A stretch of DNA of 64,000 nt from Branchiostoma belcheri (GCF_001625305.1 NW_017802379.1:2527373-2591372); one strand, 5' to 3'; counted from the stretch's first letter, positions 1-13,713 are shown. Program-made: numbers and translations. Notes: generated by a model not told the origin, from the letters alone.

Positions 1-1355
1 TAAGGTGTCTTTGCAAACGCAAGGGTGCAGCTAGCAAACTTCCGCGCACACCTTCCACACACGCTCAGTCTAAACACACAAGGGGTGCCGGGCATGTGTG
101 ACCAGCTTGATCCTCAGACACGGGGAGGGGGGTGAAGTACGCTCCCCAAAATGGACGCCACGTCCGTCCACCTTTCGAGTATCAATATTTGAACACTGGC
201 GGCCAGTCTTCAATGCTTCAGTAGATTCTTTAATTAGTGTAATCAAGACAGCTGGTGTGGTGTCACGTTCCGCCGGCGTATTCAGCCAGAGGAGGCGCGA
301 TACCCTCCAAGCAGAAACGTCAACAAACTTTGGGTTATCGGAGAGAAGACCACGCAAGCAGCTGTGTTTAGAAACCACACTCCAGAGTCTTGCTGGACTC
401 GCCATTCCTCTCCCTCCTTTTGTCCCTCCCGAAGTTCGGGCCACAGGCTCGGGGTGCTAAGAGCATTTCAAAGCCCTCTTGAATGTGGAAAGTGTTTGGA
501 AAGTTTTGAGTCGGAATTTCCTGCACGACAGAATGTAGAGAATCATGCTCATGGTTGTCCTTCCCTTACAGACAGACTTTCTGACGTACATTATGGAAAA
601 AGTGCAGGTGGTTTAAGCAGATTTCACCGAGTGTCAGGGGTTTCACCACTTTCCAGCTTAGATTGTTTACAGTATCAGAATCAGTCCCACTGTGTACTGA
701 GCCATATTGAATGGCAAACCTTAATCCTGTCCAGGATTATTCTTCGCCCCTTTTTCTATGCAATTGAAATGGTGGGACCAGAGTACTTATATGGCTTAGG
801 GTCGGTCATTGATGGTATAAAGGGACATCGTTATTGGGATCTCTTTGATCTTTATACGTGCTTGAAATTCATTTCTAGTCATAAAGCAGATGACATTGAT
901 ACATAATATGAATTACAAAGTATATGAATATGGCACCTCGCACACAAAAGGATTATTTTCCATACTGAAAAATAAAACATCTGTCTGTTTTGGTCTGCAG
1001 TGCTGTATGTTAATCATGATTGTTTCATATGATAATTTGGATGGCAATGATAGTCTATTGTATATACATTTTTTAATAGAGTAACAAATTTGTGATTAAA
1101 TTTTGGCCCATACATACAAGTTGCAGCTGTTCTATTAATTGGGAATATGCTGTCTTTAAAATTGTGTAATGTATTTGTATTGAATTAAAACATAGAATAG
1201 TTTAACTAATTTTAGACAATGTTGTTTATAATATAAACAACATTGTCTAAAAATATTTACTTGACTTTATTTGAATGTGCAGAATTGTACCATAATTTCT
1301 CTTGGACCAGAATATTCAATATGACAGGATTCCAAATGTACTGCACAAAAACTAT
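1..1355. other. Non-coding flank or intron, no gene recognised
   Basis: No exon with protein similarity that I recognise. A 543-nt open frame at 364-906 (+) has no domain, no convincing splice context and composition like its surroundings, so I treat it as chance. The stretch is probably intron or 5' flank of the TMEM132 gene, whose N-terminal exons are not visible in this window. Confidence 0.4.
1211..1251. repeat. Perfect short palindrome, 20-bp arms
   Basis: The left arm 1211-1230 (TTTAGACAATGTTGTTTATA) is exactly repeated in reverse complement at 1232-1251, with a single base between. It is AT-rich and would form a hairpin or cruciform. No flanking gene feature explains it. Confidence 0.85.
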
Positions 1356-1357
1356 TA

Positions 1358-3149
1358 CAGTCAAACCTGTACTAGCGGTCACCTTTGTATAGTGGTCACT
1401 CGGCCATAGCGGTCAGTTTTTGCCGGTCCCTTGAATTTTTCCCATTGACGTAAGCATTAAGAATCGTGTCTATAGCGGTCACTGTTCAACGCGGTCAGCG
1501 GTCACCCCATTCCGGTCCCGCCGGCATGTCAACACCGCCGATAGCGGTCGCGGCTGGCCGTAACCCGCTAAGCACCACGGCCGTAACACCACCCCACCTC
1601 GGGCTACGACCGTTATGAGCCTTGTGATAATTTTCCGATCGCTACATTACTAAAATGTGAACTGAAAATTAGACTCCATATGTGTATGAAATAAAGGAAA
1701 ACTGACTTTTGACACGAAGTTTCTGCGGTCGCGGGTGTCCTTGATATCTGCGTTTTCCCCAACACCAGTGTCGTGCGTGCCGCATGGAGCTTTCAATGGA
1801 CTCGGCCGCTCGGCGAAGATTACGGCAAATTATCTTTACAAAAAAACTTAAGAATATCCATATTTGGTTTCTCGATTTCTTGAAATGCGTAGATATGTGC
1901 ATAGCTTCCGTTTTTCATGGGCATAATTAAAGAAATTTGGCTCGAAAATGCGTTTCGTATTTTTCCAAGATGGCGCATGTTAACTGCAGAGGGAGGTCAA
2001 TTGGGGTCATCGGAAGACTCCACTGTTATGGAGGTAGATGCACCGAGTTTTATTTAACTTTATTAGCGTCAAATGACGTAATTACATTATGAAAACATTT
2101 GAAATACATTACTACAATTAATCTTAGATGTAAATTTAACACTGTAGTGGATATTTTAGAAAAGATATAAGTCTGAAAGGAGAAAATTTTCTGTTGACTA
2201 CCACATTGGCATAATGGTAGAGGCAGACAACCCACGCGGGGAGAAACCCAAGCCGTAAACAAAGGAGAGTTTTCGCTAAGTTTTCATGTTCAAAAACGAC
2301 CAAAAACGGAAAGTAACTGGCAACTGACGAACAATTATTTTGCTGTTAACTAAATAGACAGCATCTTGGTACAAAATAACTTATTTACGTGGTTGGAATT
2401 CGCTGTGGCGTATGTCGGTCGCGCGAAGCAAGTGTTCACCAAAGAACAAAAACATGGCGATGTCGTTCTCTTCCACTTTTCGACTAACAACAACAACTAC
2501 TAGTAACGTGGCGATTGCGGAGAAACGATGGCGAAAGCGGAAAGACGGACGCCAAACTTATTCCAAAAGGTGGAAGTGATTCGACTGGCAGAGAGAGTGA
2601 GAAGAAATCGTCAAAAGCTGAGCTTAGATTAAATGATTTTGCAGTCGATAGAAATTTGTTTGGAGTTGAAAGTTTGTTGCTTGATTTGCTTTCTTTTCTT
2701 TAGCCACATGTAGTACTAGTATGTACACATGAACAGTAAATGACAACCAGTGATTTTGTATGTTTTAAATTATGTGAATGGTTTCATTGTCCCAGAATAG
2801 ATTAACTGAATATGTTGAGTGTATGTATCTTTGATGTCAAGTTAATGTTTCCATGCAATATTTCTGTATTTCTTTTTTTTCAAGCAAGTACAAAATAAAG
2901 TACAACTAAAGCAAAAGAACAACAAATTATTGAAGTAACACATGTACATATAAAAGGGGTTTACCTTTGCAAATCAATGTATGTATTCATATGTTTCAGA
3001 ATAAAGACATCACTGTTGGTACTCAAAGCATGTGTCCCTTCTTGGGGGGGGGGGGTCAACTAACCGGCTGTTTCTCTATAGTGGTCACCTGGCCATAGTG
3101 GTCAAATTTGGCCAGTCCCTTGAGTGACCACTATAGGCAGGTTTGACTG
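1358..3149. mobile_element. Decayed Tigger/pogo-like DNA transposon
   Basis: The terminal inverted repeats start CAGTCAAACCTG (1358) and end CAGGTTTGACTG (3149). Each is followed inward by subterminal blocks rich in the motif TAGYGGTCA. A TA dinucleotide flanks both sides (1356-1357 and 3150-3151), the target duplication expected for Tc1/mariner/pogo elements. The CAGTCAAACCTG-type end is typical of pogo/Tigger relatives. Inside, around 2515-2640, a short frame reads like the N-terminal helix-turn-helix start of such a transposase (KVEVIRLAE), but it breaks soon afterwards, so the element is non-autonomous. Superfamily assignment is inference from ends and target site. Confidence 0.75.
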
Positions 3150-3152
3150 TAC

Positions 3153-5102
3153 CTCATTAGTCAAAAATCTATATCCATGCTCACATACACGCTACTCATA
3201 TACAGCCATAACTGGTAGCTGGGTGTAATATTACCTGTAATATGAGAATAAGATATCAGCGAGCTAAGTATACAGCTAAGTGACAGATTGTGGAATTAGG
3301 TCCATAGATTTTTGTTACCAACATTACTATGAAACATGAGCTCATTTCTGTCTGTTTGCATGGATTAAGTGATGAACAGCACCCTGGAGATTTTTTCCAA
3401 TTTTCCTCCCAAATAATGGTCCGTTCCTAATTTGTCTGCAGGATTTAGTCTCCAAAAATGGAGGTGAACCCTCCACTAAGTGGGCACAGTGCTGAAATTG
3501 TGATCTACCACCGTTCCAGGCTCGTCCTTCCATGAGATTATTTGGTCGAAACCTAACATGGAGTCCAAAATCCCTGGTCCTTACCAGGCTATGACCGCTA
3601 TGTATGGGACAAATTGTTAGGAGCGATTGCGGCACTTGTGTGTGTGCGACATCAAAGCATACTTGACAGAGAGGATATCTCCAAAGCTGTTTTGATGGTT
3701 GTTAAACGACCAGACATCTTTGAGAGAGGGGGAGGTCAGGAGAGTGGAGTAATTTTCATGTCTAAATGCCTGATTCATTGTTAGATGGAGTTACTGAGTA
3801 AACAGGCTCATGAAATATTGAGAACCCCTGCGGAATGCCTGCACATGTGCAGCCTCAGTCTCATGCGGCACATCAATTTTTCCTGTCAGTGCGTTTTTTG
3901 GCACCCACAGTGACCAGGGAGGCTAAATGATCCTCACATGGATGTTCGGGAAGATAATAAGTCTGGTTTTGTACAATCTCTAAATTAGGCGGCTGCAATA
4001 CTTGCTGTTAAATGGGGGTCTCCTGCAATTTTTCTCTAATGTGTATAATGCATTTTGGTTACTCCATCAAGGNNNNNNNNNNNNNNNNNNNNNNNNNNNN
4101 NNNNNNNNNNNNNNNNNNNNNNNNNNNNNNNNNNNNNNNNNNNNNNNNNNNNNNNNNNNNNNNNNNNNNNNNNNNNNNNNNNNNNNNNNNNNNNNNNNNN
4201 NNNNNNNNNNNNNNTACCAGCATCAGCTTTTCTGAAGCTACCAGATGTGTTATTGTTCAGCCCTTGAGGCATCTGTGTTCATCTCATTGATTATTCATAA
4301 GAAACGAGGGTTGCTTTTCTATACCCTTCTGCCTCTGCATTTTATATGCCATTTCGATGACATACTCTCTGTAGTACACTTTGATATGAAAGCTTTTGTA
4401 CGTTTTATGGCACTAGAGTGCTGAAGTCTGCCATCTTTCATTGTGATAATGGCTCTTTTGTGAACATACCATGTAGGTGTTATTGCCCTACAGACTGACC
4501 CGTGTTCTTCCCATGCATTTCCTGCCTCCATTCCGTTCGGAAATAAGATTTAGAATCACCCGTGTGGCAAATTACAGAAAAGCAATTTTAGCGGGGAAAT
4601 CTGTCTGTATCTGTTTGTCAATAATGCACGCCTCCACGCGCAGGTAATTAACCTTTGGTGGATGGAAGTTAAATTCTGCTGCGTCTGTGAAGACATCAAG
4701 TTTACTGATGTTTTTATGATAGCTGCCTGTAAAAGGGTTGGTTGATCCCAAATAGCGTATTCAAAATCCTCTTGAAATATTGTTAGCAATTTTCTCAGCA
4801 AAGTCGGTATGTTTTTTTACGTAAATATGATGTGAAACGTATCAAGTACTTGGAAGAATAATTTTTCATCAATGATTAGTAAGTATGTGTGAAAAGAATA
4901 CATGTAAATGGTGATATATGTGTATTATATAGCAAAGTTTTAAAATGTAGGACTGTCAATTTATCTATTTGATTCCATTTTGTTTAGCACTGTGCGCAGT
5001 CTCTGCTTTGTAGTGAGGTCATTATAAAAGTACATGAAGTTAAAAATACAAGTTAGAAATAAAGAAACAGTCAACAAAAGCTTGCTTCTCTTACACCCAC
5101 AG
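3153..5102. other. Probable TMEM132 intron with assembly gap
   Basis: No coding exon recognised. Bases 4073-4214 are a run of 142 Ns, so an upstream TMEM132 exon could be hidden there. Otherwise it is AT-rich sequence leading into the acceptor at 5101-5102. Confidence 0.5.
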
Positions 5103-8100
5103 GTAATGCATGACTGTTCCATGGTTTATCTGGACGGCACAGAAATGAGAGGCTCCCAGCACGCCACCATCATCGTCTCGTACGCAGACGTCTTCACGGA
5201 ACTGAACTTCACGGTATGGATGCCGGAGCTGCCCCTCACCGTAGAGCTCAGCGACACCAGACTGAGTCAGATCAAGGGATGGAAGGTGGCGCTAGCCTCA
5301 GACAACAACTACAACAGGTGGGCTTTTCTTAACTTTCACATTTAACTGCACTGAAGTATTTGTTTTCCTTTACATGATGCTGTAAACTGTAAAGTCATCT
5401 GCAAAAAGTCAAGTGAATTACAACAGTCCAATCCAAGGTACCTGTGAGCACTGTTAGCTATACACTGTTAGTGCTGAAAGACTGATTGAAAAGCATATAC
5501 ATGGACTGGAATTTCACACATCATCAATCATGTTTCCTCTAGCTATCTAAAGTTTAAGTGAAAACTTTGTGAGTGGAAGTTTGATTGCAGTTGTTCAACT
5601 GCGGAGAAATATCATCACAGTTCTATACAAACACAGGAAATTGAACATTCTACACGCAGTGATACATTCTACCTGTATGTATAAGGCCAGAGACAGTCAG
5701 GAAATTGGACTGAATTTGTCAAAAAGTTTTAGTGTCTGTCTCAAAGTTTTACACTTGCTTGCAAGTTCAGCTTGTAGGATTTGATAACAATCTATGGTGT
5801 TTAAACAGATATTTGACAAATGTCATTTCTGTCCTATCCAGTAGACAGTCACGTAGTGCCGCAGCAAAGCTGAACTTTGACCCTCGTCAGCTGCTCCGTG
5901 AGGAGGTTTCGCCGGACAGTGCTACGGAGGGAAAGGCACGGGCGGCCTGTCGTCTGCGCTACCAGCATGCAACAGTGCAGGTGTTCACTCGTTTCTACAC
6001 TCCAGAGAATGACCTTGGTGAGTACATGTACACATACATTTTGTCCCATGGTTTTTGTTACCATCGATTAGAACTAGAAGATAGTGTTTTTGGTTCCGTT
6101 TGTGGTTAGGTCTGTTTGTTTGTAGACAACAAGACTTGAGAAGTTACAGATATCCATTATGATATTTGGTATGAGAGTACCTGCTGCCAAAACAAAGAAC
6201 AAGTTTGGTTATTAGCTAATAGTGTCTTTCTATGGTACTATAGCAAAACTGGACCAGTTATTGTTGCTTTGAAACATTAGATATTTTTAGCACTTTGCTA
6301 TATATTTTAACAGCATTTAGTTTATCTATTAAACAGTACAATGTTTTTAAAAATATATACATTTCAATCATTCAGCATCAATGTCCACCACATGTTTCTA
6401 ATCTATAGTTTTTGTGTGAATTTTCCAGCTGGGGAAAACCGGTTCCTGCTTGGTGACAGATACCTCCAGATTACAGAGCTGGTGTCCAGTTTTATCCGTG
6501 TGGCGGATGAGTCCATCGCATCCCTGAAGGGGACGACGGTCAATGCCAAAGTGCCAGGGACTACAGAGATACAGGTACGTGGTCTTCCAGTACCGTAGTC
6601 TTCACCCACATTTTTCAGACACATACGCAGGTTTATATCACAATCCGTTGATGAAGATTACTCATCCAGGGTGTGTAGTAACCGTAAGAAAGTAATTTAG
6701 TTTTTTCAAACTGGATAGATTTTTAATCAACAATCTTATGGAATCATACTCGCAGGGCAATTTACAGATTTGATATGTTTATTTTCCTGTCTGATAGAGA
6801 AATGTTATTTTAAAAAAATGTCATTTTGACCAAATTTTTCTTTTCTTTCTATCAGGTCATCTCTCCCCTGAATGGCAGACTGATGGGAGCTCAGGAACTG
6901 ATGGTTGCCGACGACAAGGTCACGATCAAGGGCGTCAAGGCCATTGTTGTTGCTGGAATCACCATGTCACTGTCAGCTGAGCCTTCTTCAGGGGGCAAGA
7001 TATTCTCAGCCACAACAACAGCACAACAGACAATGACAGGACAATATCAGGTAATATATTAGGGCTTGTTCTGGGCCAATTGTTAGGACAGCCAGTTACT
7101 AAGTTGGGTAGTATTCTGAGCAGGGCTTCCACTTTGTCTAAGGATGTCTACTATAATTTTTTGTCAAAACAGTAAACATTGCCTCAAAATGCATGAAAAA
7201 TACATATGTGCTCAAACTACAGATGTGTAGTCCATGGCAAATGCCCTCTACAGTCGAGGCTGGTGGGAGGGAAAGTCAAGAAAGTCAAGCAACAACAGGA
7301 TCAAATCATGGCAGATATGATATGTCACTGCAGGTTCACCACAGTCAGACAATTCACTTCTTATATTAGATGCCCCAAAGGACAGAGGGTTCAGCACTTT
7401 ATCTTGATTTCCCACTACACTGTCTTAGATTGTGGCATGTTTCATCCTAGAATTTGATTAGGGAAGGGAATTCGTCCGGCCTACCGCATGCTAACAAGGT
7501 GCCAAGAGGGTTAAAATGGATTTCCCGTACAATACACCCGAGTCATTTCACCACCCAAGAATGACTAGATATTTCTCTCCCAGTGTATCACACAGTTTTG
7601 GGCAGACTGCCAACTGGTAGGACCCAATCAGAGAACAAGATTGCCCAGTGTACCTGCTATAAGAAATGCCCTTAGCCACGTGTTGAACTCCAAGAAGCCG
7701 TCCTGATAATTACGTTCTCAACCTTATCAGAGAAATTGCCTCATTGTGTTGCATAGAGGGCGGGGAGAAGAATGTAGCTAATTTCAGTGTGGCAATATTT
7801 CCTGCTCCTTTGGCTGTAAAGGACCTAGATTGCATTAGAGATAAAACTGTAGATCTGTGACATTGATGCTAGTCACGTTCCTGAAACGACTGGAGAATCC
7901 TACCAGCATCCCTTGGGACACCCCACAAAACACCTTTAACATTTGGCAAATCTAACCTGAGCCCTGCAGAACGAACTAAAACGACTTCGTGACTTCTTTT
8001 TATGATCTTACTGGGGCAGTTTCATGATGGGGCTCATGTAGATGGATATCTAGGTTTGAGAAATGGCCAATTTGTGTTGAAGTGGGATACACACCACTTC

Positions 8101-9498
8101 TCTTGCCACCTTCTGATAAGAGTAAACACCCTCTGGAGGACTTCAGAAATAGCGTGGGCATAAGTATTTGAGCTATGAGGATGACAGATTATATAGAGTT
8201 TGTCATGTAGTTTGCGTGAGATAGATATCCTGGATCTTCCTGCAGAATGTCATAACCTTTGGGAGTAAAAACATTTGTTATCTTTCTTCTACTAGCGGGG
8301 CGTGCTGGATGTCTCGGTGTCGTTCAGTGATGGATCGGCATTCTGGCTGCGAGAAATCGAAGACAACGAGTACAGCATCAAGGTGTCGTCTCTCAACCCT
8401 CGCGTCGTGGCCCTGAGCCCCAGCAAAACCCACACCATCCCGCGTGTCATCGCCACCGGCCACGGGAAGGGCGACCTTCTCGAAGTGGAGCTGAGGATCC
8501 CGGAAGGGTGCATGCGGCGCAAACGAGGCAGCGAACTCGCTTTCACCCGCACAGAGATCAACGTCAACCTCACCAGCAGCATCCCCAAACTCGAAAGCAG
8601 CAACCCTCCAACCGAAGAGGATGAAGTCAATGCAGAAAATCGTCCCAATGACATCAAGAAGACCAAGCCTGAGCTGACTGTCGATTCTAACATCCTTCGT
8701 GTTGAGTTTGGTGAGGAGAAGGAGGACCCAAGTGAAGAGTATGTCTACGAGGAGACAGAGGACATGCTCCCAACCTCAACAGAGGAGGAAGTTCAGAACG
8801 ATATGATCATCGACACCATTCAGGACAGACGGAAGGAAGAGAACATCATCATACCTCTGGACAACTTAGACTTTGGTAACCTGCCGGGCAGCAGCAAGAA
8901 GGCAGTGGATGAGACAGTCTCAGTGGAGAGCGAAGAGTCGTACCAAGATTACGTGGAGCAGCCTCGGAAGCTGTCAGATCTCGAGATCGGTATGTACGCT
9001 CTCCTCGGCGTGTTCTGCCTGGCCATCATGGTGTTCCTGGTGAACTGTATCCTGTTTGCGGCGAGGTACAAGCAGAAGAGAATACCCAATGGAAGCGACG
9101 AGAGTCTAACCCATGCCCATGATTGGGTTTGGCTGGGGAAGGCTGGCGAGGGTCCAGCGCCCGCCAGCAACACCGTCAGCACCCAGGGTTCAGAAGAACC
9201 GTCCCAAACCGGATCTGTAGAAAATGTCAACGAGGAGGAGACGGAAGAGGCCCTTCCCGCGCCGCCGATCATCGCTGCCGACGAGAACGAAAACAAGGAG
9301 ACGGAAACGCCCGAGGAAGATACCATGCCTGCCGTGAACTTTACAACGTTTGCGGCGCCCAAAGACCCGATCAGAATAACTAGTAACCCCTGCCCTCCAG
9401 CAGAGGACGAGTTTGACTGGGACTATCGACAAATGGGGTTGAAACCAGATGACGATATGACAGAATACCTGGAAAACTTAAAGGAGTCCTCAGCATAG
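5103..9498 (+). CDS. TMEM132: TMEM132 family transmembrane protein, C-terminal exons (5' partial)
   Basis: Single-pass membrane protein of the TMEM132 family, whose extracellular part carries Ig-like cohesin-type domains and which is linked to neural adhesion and actin signalling in vertebrates. Five exons join in frame: 5103-5317, 5842-6017, 6429-6574, 6856-7050 and 8296-9498, giving 644 residues of the C-terminal part. Family signatures include DGTEMRG followed by LSQIKGWKV, YQHATVQV, a GDRYLQITELV block, and VSFSDGS at the start of the last exon. The membrane segment lies at about 8976-9062 (LEIGMYALLGVFCLAIMVFL), followed by a basic stop-transfer stretch and the conserved HDWVWLG motif in the tail. 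The tail is acidic and ends LKESSA before TAG. The extracellular juxtamembrane part of the last exon is strongly Glu/Asp-rich. N-terminal exons are missing from the window, so the first listed base is an internal exon start. The paralogue (A-E) cannot be assigned; an amphioxus pro-orthologue is likely. Confidence 0.94.
7051..8295. other. Intron 4 of the TMEM132 exon set
   Basis: 1.2-kb intron between GT at 7051 and AG at 8294-8295. I see no exon, strong repeat or RNA gene in it. Confidence 0.6.
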
Positions 9499-12400
9499 AG
9501 TAGAGCCTGCGTCAAAATCTGTAAAGCTAAACCAATTATCGAAGCCTAAGGCTTTTACACGTGTTTGTACATAACCCATGTGGTTAGTCATAGCCATTTG
9601 CATGTTAGGTCCACTAAACAAAGTCTAATAGTTATGTGCTTGTGTCCTAGTGAGAGAAAAAAGATTAAAAGTGTATTTATATTGTGCTATTTAAAAAATG
9701 TGTAAATATTCTGTGAAGCTGCATTTCACTTGTAAAAGAAGTGGCTCGACGTCATGTTGGTGAAATGGATAGGGATGTTGACGTAAACATGATGGTTACC
9801 AGTAAATGTGTTAGGGTGTGTCCGCAAAGAACTAACCTTTTTGCAGAGAGTGGATAATTTGCTTCAGTGTAAATATATATATAAATATATACATATATTA
9901 TAAGTATATATGAGACCGTCACTAAACAGCAGTATGTCCTCAGAGAAGCAGTATGGATGGTGTAGTTTTTTGTGGATACGCAGTTGTGACCATAGTGATG
10001 CACAAAAGTAACCACTCGTAATGTAAGCTGTCCTACTATTGGCCAACCATAGGATGCCCCGTACTGCATCTGAGTACAGCAATGAGAACCAAAAATGTGT
10101 TTACCCTTTGAATCATGAGAAAAGCGTACAAAGTGACCAAGATAAGAATGGGGCACATTTGAATGATTTTTTTCTTCTCAATTTTGTACAAGAGTAGACT
10201 CATACATCTGCTGTTCACAAAGAGCAACTGATCTTTATTGTCAGAAATGTGCTTTGAAACTCAACAGAATATCTTCAATTGTGTAAATCTTGAAATTGTA
10301 AAAGACCAAATTATTGTTGTTTTTTTTTGTTGTTTTTACTGCTCTTCCTTGAGTAGTGAAAGCTTTTGATGAGATACGTTTTTTACGAGCCCTTTATTTT
10401 TGTCATTATCTGTTGTTGATCTCTTGTCTATCAAATATCTGAACTCACGGCAATGATTTCCCCTAGGAAATTTTCACCCTTTTGTGCACCAATGAAAGTG
10501 AGTGAGATGCATATTTCACAAGAACGTGTTACAGTATTTGTCGGGGAAATGTTTTAAAAAGAAGATATTAATGGGTATTTGTATCCATGATTGTACAGTC
10601 AGTAGTAAAAAAATGTGGTTTGCAGCAAGACTGTGATTGACTACTACTAGTATGTAGGTTTGCATCGAGATAAAGGAAGAAAATAGAAAATCTTCTAAAT
10701 GTTATGCAGTTGACATTAAAATTGTAACAATTTTATGACTTGTTTCTGATGAAAATTATGGAAACAGAATTGTAACACATTGGCATGAAATTAGAGGAAG
10801 TCACTGTCCTCTCTAGCGATAGGATGGGTTCATTACCACTCAAAAGTACTGCCTTTTTGTAATTATTTAAGCCTGGCATGCTTAATTGTAATTAACTGTA
10901 CAGGATGGTAATGTTGCATTGCAGTAGAATAGTGTTGTCATTATAAACATGTGGACCTGAGATCTTATGTCCAGGTATTTGGAGAAAAGTGCATCAGATC
11001 TGTAGGAGAGCTGATGGAAATGGCCATTTACCAATCAATCGGTATTGTGAGCCAAGCAACCAACCACAGAAAAAAAGATAATTGAATCATGTATGCTTAC
11101 ATGTGATTGGTCACCTGCAGGTGGGGTGAGAGGTCATTTGCCACTGAATAAATGTTTATTTTTCCATGGTGGAAAATATTATTGTCAGCTGTCTTTTGCT
11201 TAGTACTTAACCTTGTACTTGTACATGGAAGAACACATACACTACCAGCACTCACTTTACACCCCTTCATGTTCCCCATTTAGAAAGAAGGGCAACATGA
11301 AATGAGTTATCTGGCATCATAAACTAGATAATTTATATGAGAGATGCTAGTGTTTGGTACAAGAAACAGATTCTACTACTGTAATAGTAAACTGCTATAT
11401 AGCTGCTTCTCGAACTAAGAAATTGCATGTCCTTACAGACAAAGACAGCTTCACCTAACAGTTATGTAGGGAGGGTTTCGCCAGTGTTACTCAGCTGGCT
11501 GGAGGTCCTGTCCATTAACTGAGCACTCTATACAAGGTGTGCCTGGAGATAATGACTTTGCCCAGACTGCATGACTCCCAAGTAAGCAGGAAGATATTTC
11601 TAGAATTTTCTCATTTGGGCCATATCAAGTAGATGTTGTAAATAAAGAGCTTGCGGTATCTTGGTGTTCACAGTTCAAATGATAAACATACAATGGAAGA
11701 CAGAGCAAATGTTTGCAAAGTTTAAAGCAGCAAGTAGTTCAAGATTACTGAGTGAACCATGGATGTGGTTGTATCATGGTATATAATGAGTGTTGCATTT
11801 GACAGGATGGAAGATTTTAACACTTTGATTCCCTCAATTCGATGGTCTTACTTTGTTGTTGTTCTCGTGCATGTGTTGCCATGGGTTACGCTCATTAAAA
11901 GCGAGCCAGGATGACCTTGGACTCTGAAAGGTTCAAAAGCGCTGCAGTCCCAAATCCCCAGAATCTCCGAACTCTTTCTGCATGATCTTTTCTAAAACTG
12001 TTGATGGTTGACATTTGAGAGTCTTGGCTTCAGTTCAAAGTGTTCAGAAGAGAGTCCTCATCCACCTTATTAGTGGTTTTCAACAACCAATCAGAAGCAG
12101 CAGCCGTAATTAGATCAAAGGTTTCAAACAAGATGTCCTCCAGGCAAATGTGTGTATGGTTCTCTTTTCAAGTCGTTCAGTTGATAGGAAAGTGCAATCC
12201 CACAATATTCCTCACACCACCCTCTGAACTACCGGTAGATGTTACTGTAAATTGTATGAAGTTTGTAGGAACATGAAATGATGCCGCAGGAAAATGTAGC
12301 ACTTGTGTGTTGTGTTTGCTGTTTAATAGAGATTCAGCACCATGAAAACTGCAAAATAAAACAAACTTCTGGAAAAAATCAGACGCTGAATAATGGCAAC

Positions 12401-13020
12401 ACACGGATAAGGCCAACAAAATCTGTCAAAAGTTTGAAAGAGCTACATCACAAAAACCAAACTGAAACCAGTCAAAAAATACAACCCTGATTCTACATCT
12501 GAAACCAGATTTATTCCAAGTTCCAACATATACTGGAGAAATGATGTAAAAACACAACCTTCGTCCTGTTGAGAAGTAATAAATTTTCGAAACGTGTGCG
12601 AACATTGATGTTTCTTAATGCAGTTCCCGATGGCTTTGCCATTTTGGCCTCTTAATAGCATGCTGAAATGTCATGGGCATGAGGGATATTCCACCGGGAG
12701 CCTGTAAATGCCAGTGAGCTTGTGGTATTCTTCCATATTTGAAAGTAAAATGCAATAGCAGAGCTACAGGGCGCTCAGTGAAAGTAGTAAAACTGGTCAG
12801 TATTATGTGTTTCTGTGACTCCGTGATGCTCTGATAGGAGTGGTACTATTGGCCACACCATTTAAATCTCCTGGTTTGTGGAATTTTGCAGGAATATATT
12901 GCAGTGGGCAGGTGAAATAAAAAGAAACAGGTATCATCTAAAGCAAAATGCTAACATACAGCAATCTGCACACAAATGTAGGAGGGCAAAATCATAATGG
13001 ACTACAAATTGTTATGATTT
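9499..13020 (+). other. TMEM132 3' UTR and 3' flank
   Basis: AT-rich sequence without recognisable exons. AATAAA hexamers occur at about 11640 and 12355, so the 3' UTR may run 2-3 kb, as is common for membrane receptor genes, but I cannot fix the end. It contains an AT tract near 9873-9912 and no evident transposon ends. Confidence 0.4.
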
Positions 13021-13626
13021 TGTCTTTTAAACATCTACTAGTACATGGAGATTAGGAAATTCTTGGATGGTCTAAAACTTGTTTTAATAGATTTCTTATC
13101 ATTGGCGGCCATTTTTTACATTGCTACCTTCAAGTTGGTTGAAAGTTTGTACTCTGACAGATCTCTAGGTATAGCAAAGAGTTATCAGATTTTGGGAGTT
13201 CCCCATATCAAAGACCTTATACAGGGTCCTCGCCCATATCAATCAACAAGATCAACAGAAATCATAGAGCTTTTGTCAGGTTGAAGTTGCCATCAAATAA
13301 ATCAGACCGGCAGAGCTCGATGCTCGTGATGGTAGTCAGGTGAAGGTTTACAATTGTTCCCTGCAGGTGTGATTGCAGCAGTGACAGCAGAGAAATGTGT
13401 GCTGCTTATCACTGAAAGCCAGGTTTGATTCCTGTATGTGATTTTATGATACATGCATATAAATAACCATTATATATATATATATGAATGGTTTAGATGT
13501 AAAAGGCATGCTACAGCACAGGACTTATCTAACATGGCAAGTTTTCAACTTCTGTAAATCTGGAAATGTTTATGGTGTTTTTATTTTTGCAATTACCTCT
13601 AATATAATCTCCATGCAGATCCGAGG

Positions 13627-13713
13627 TAGCCTGGTGTCCAGCCTTGTTAGCTTTAGTCCGCTCCCCGCTTCTTGGGGAGCGGACTAAAGCTAACAAGGCT
13701 GGACACCAGGCTA
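13627..13713. mobile_element. Perfect foldback MITE, TAGCCTGG ends
   Basis: Two 40-bp arms, 13627-13666 and 13674-13713, are exact reverse complements separated by 7 bases. The ends are TAGCCTGG and CCAGGCTA. Flanks read GATCCGAGG on the left and GATCCTAGG on the right, a near-match that could be a mutated 8-9 bp target duplication. Perfect arms suggest recent insertion or conversion. It belongs with the other TAGCCT/AGGCTA elements in this window. Confidence 0.85.

Noticed and set aside
364..906. 180-aa plus-strand open frame at the window start
   Set aside because: No recognisable domain, no matching splice context, low-complexity composition; most likely chance within intron or flank.
3342..3635. 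97-aa minus-strand frame before the N gap
   Set aside because: No homology recognised, no splice or start context; likely chance.
8292..9362. Several minus-strand frames over the last TMEM132 exon
   Set aside because: Shadow frames of a long GC-rich exon whose plus-strand product is clearly TMEM132.
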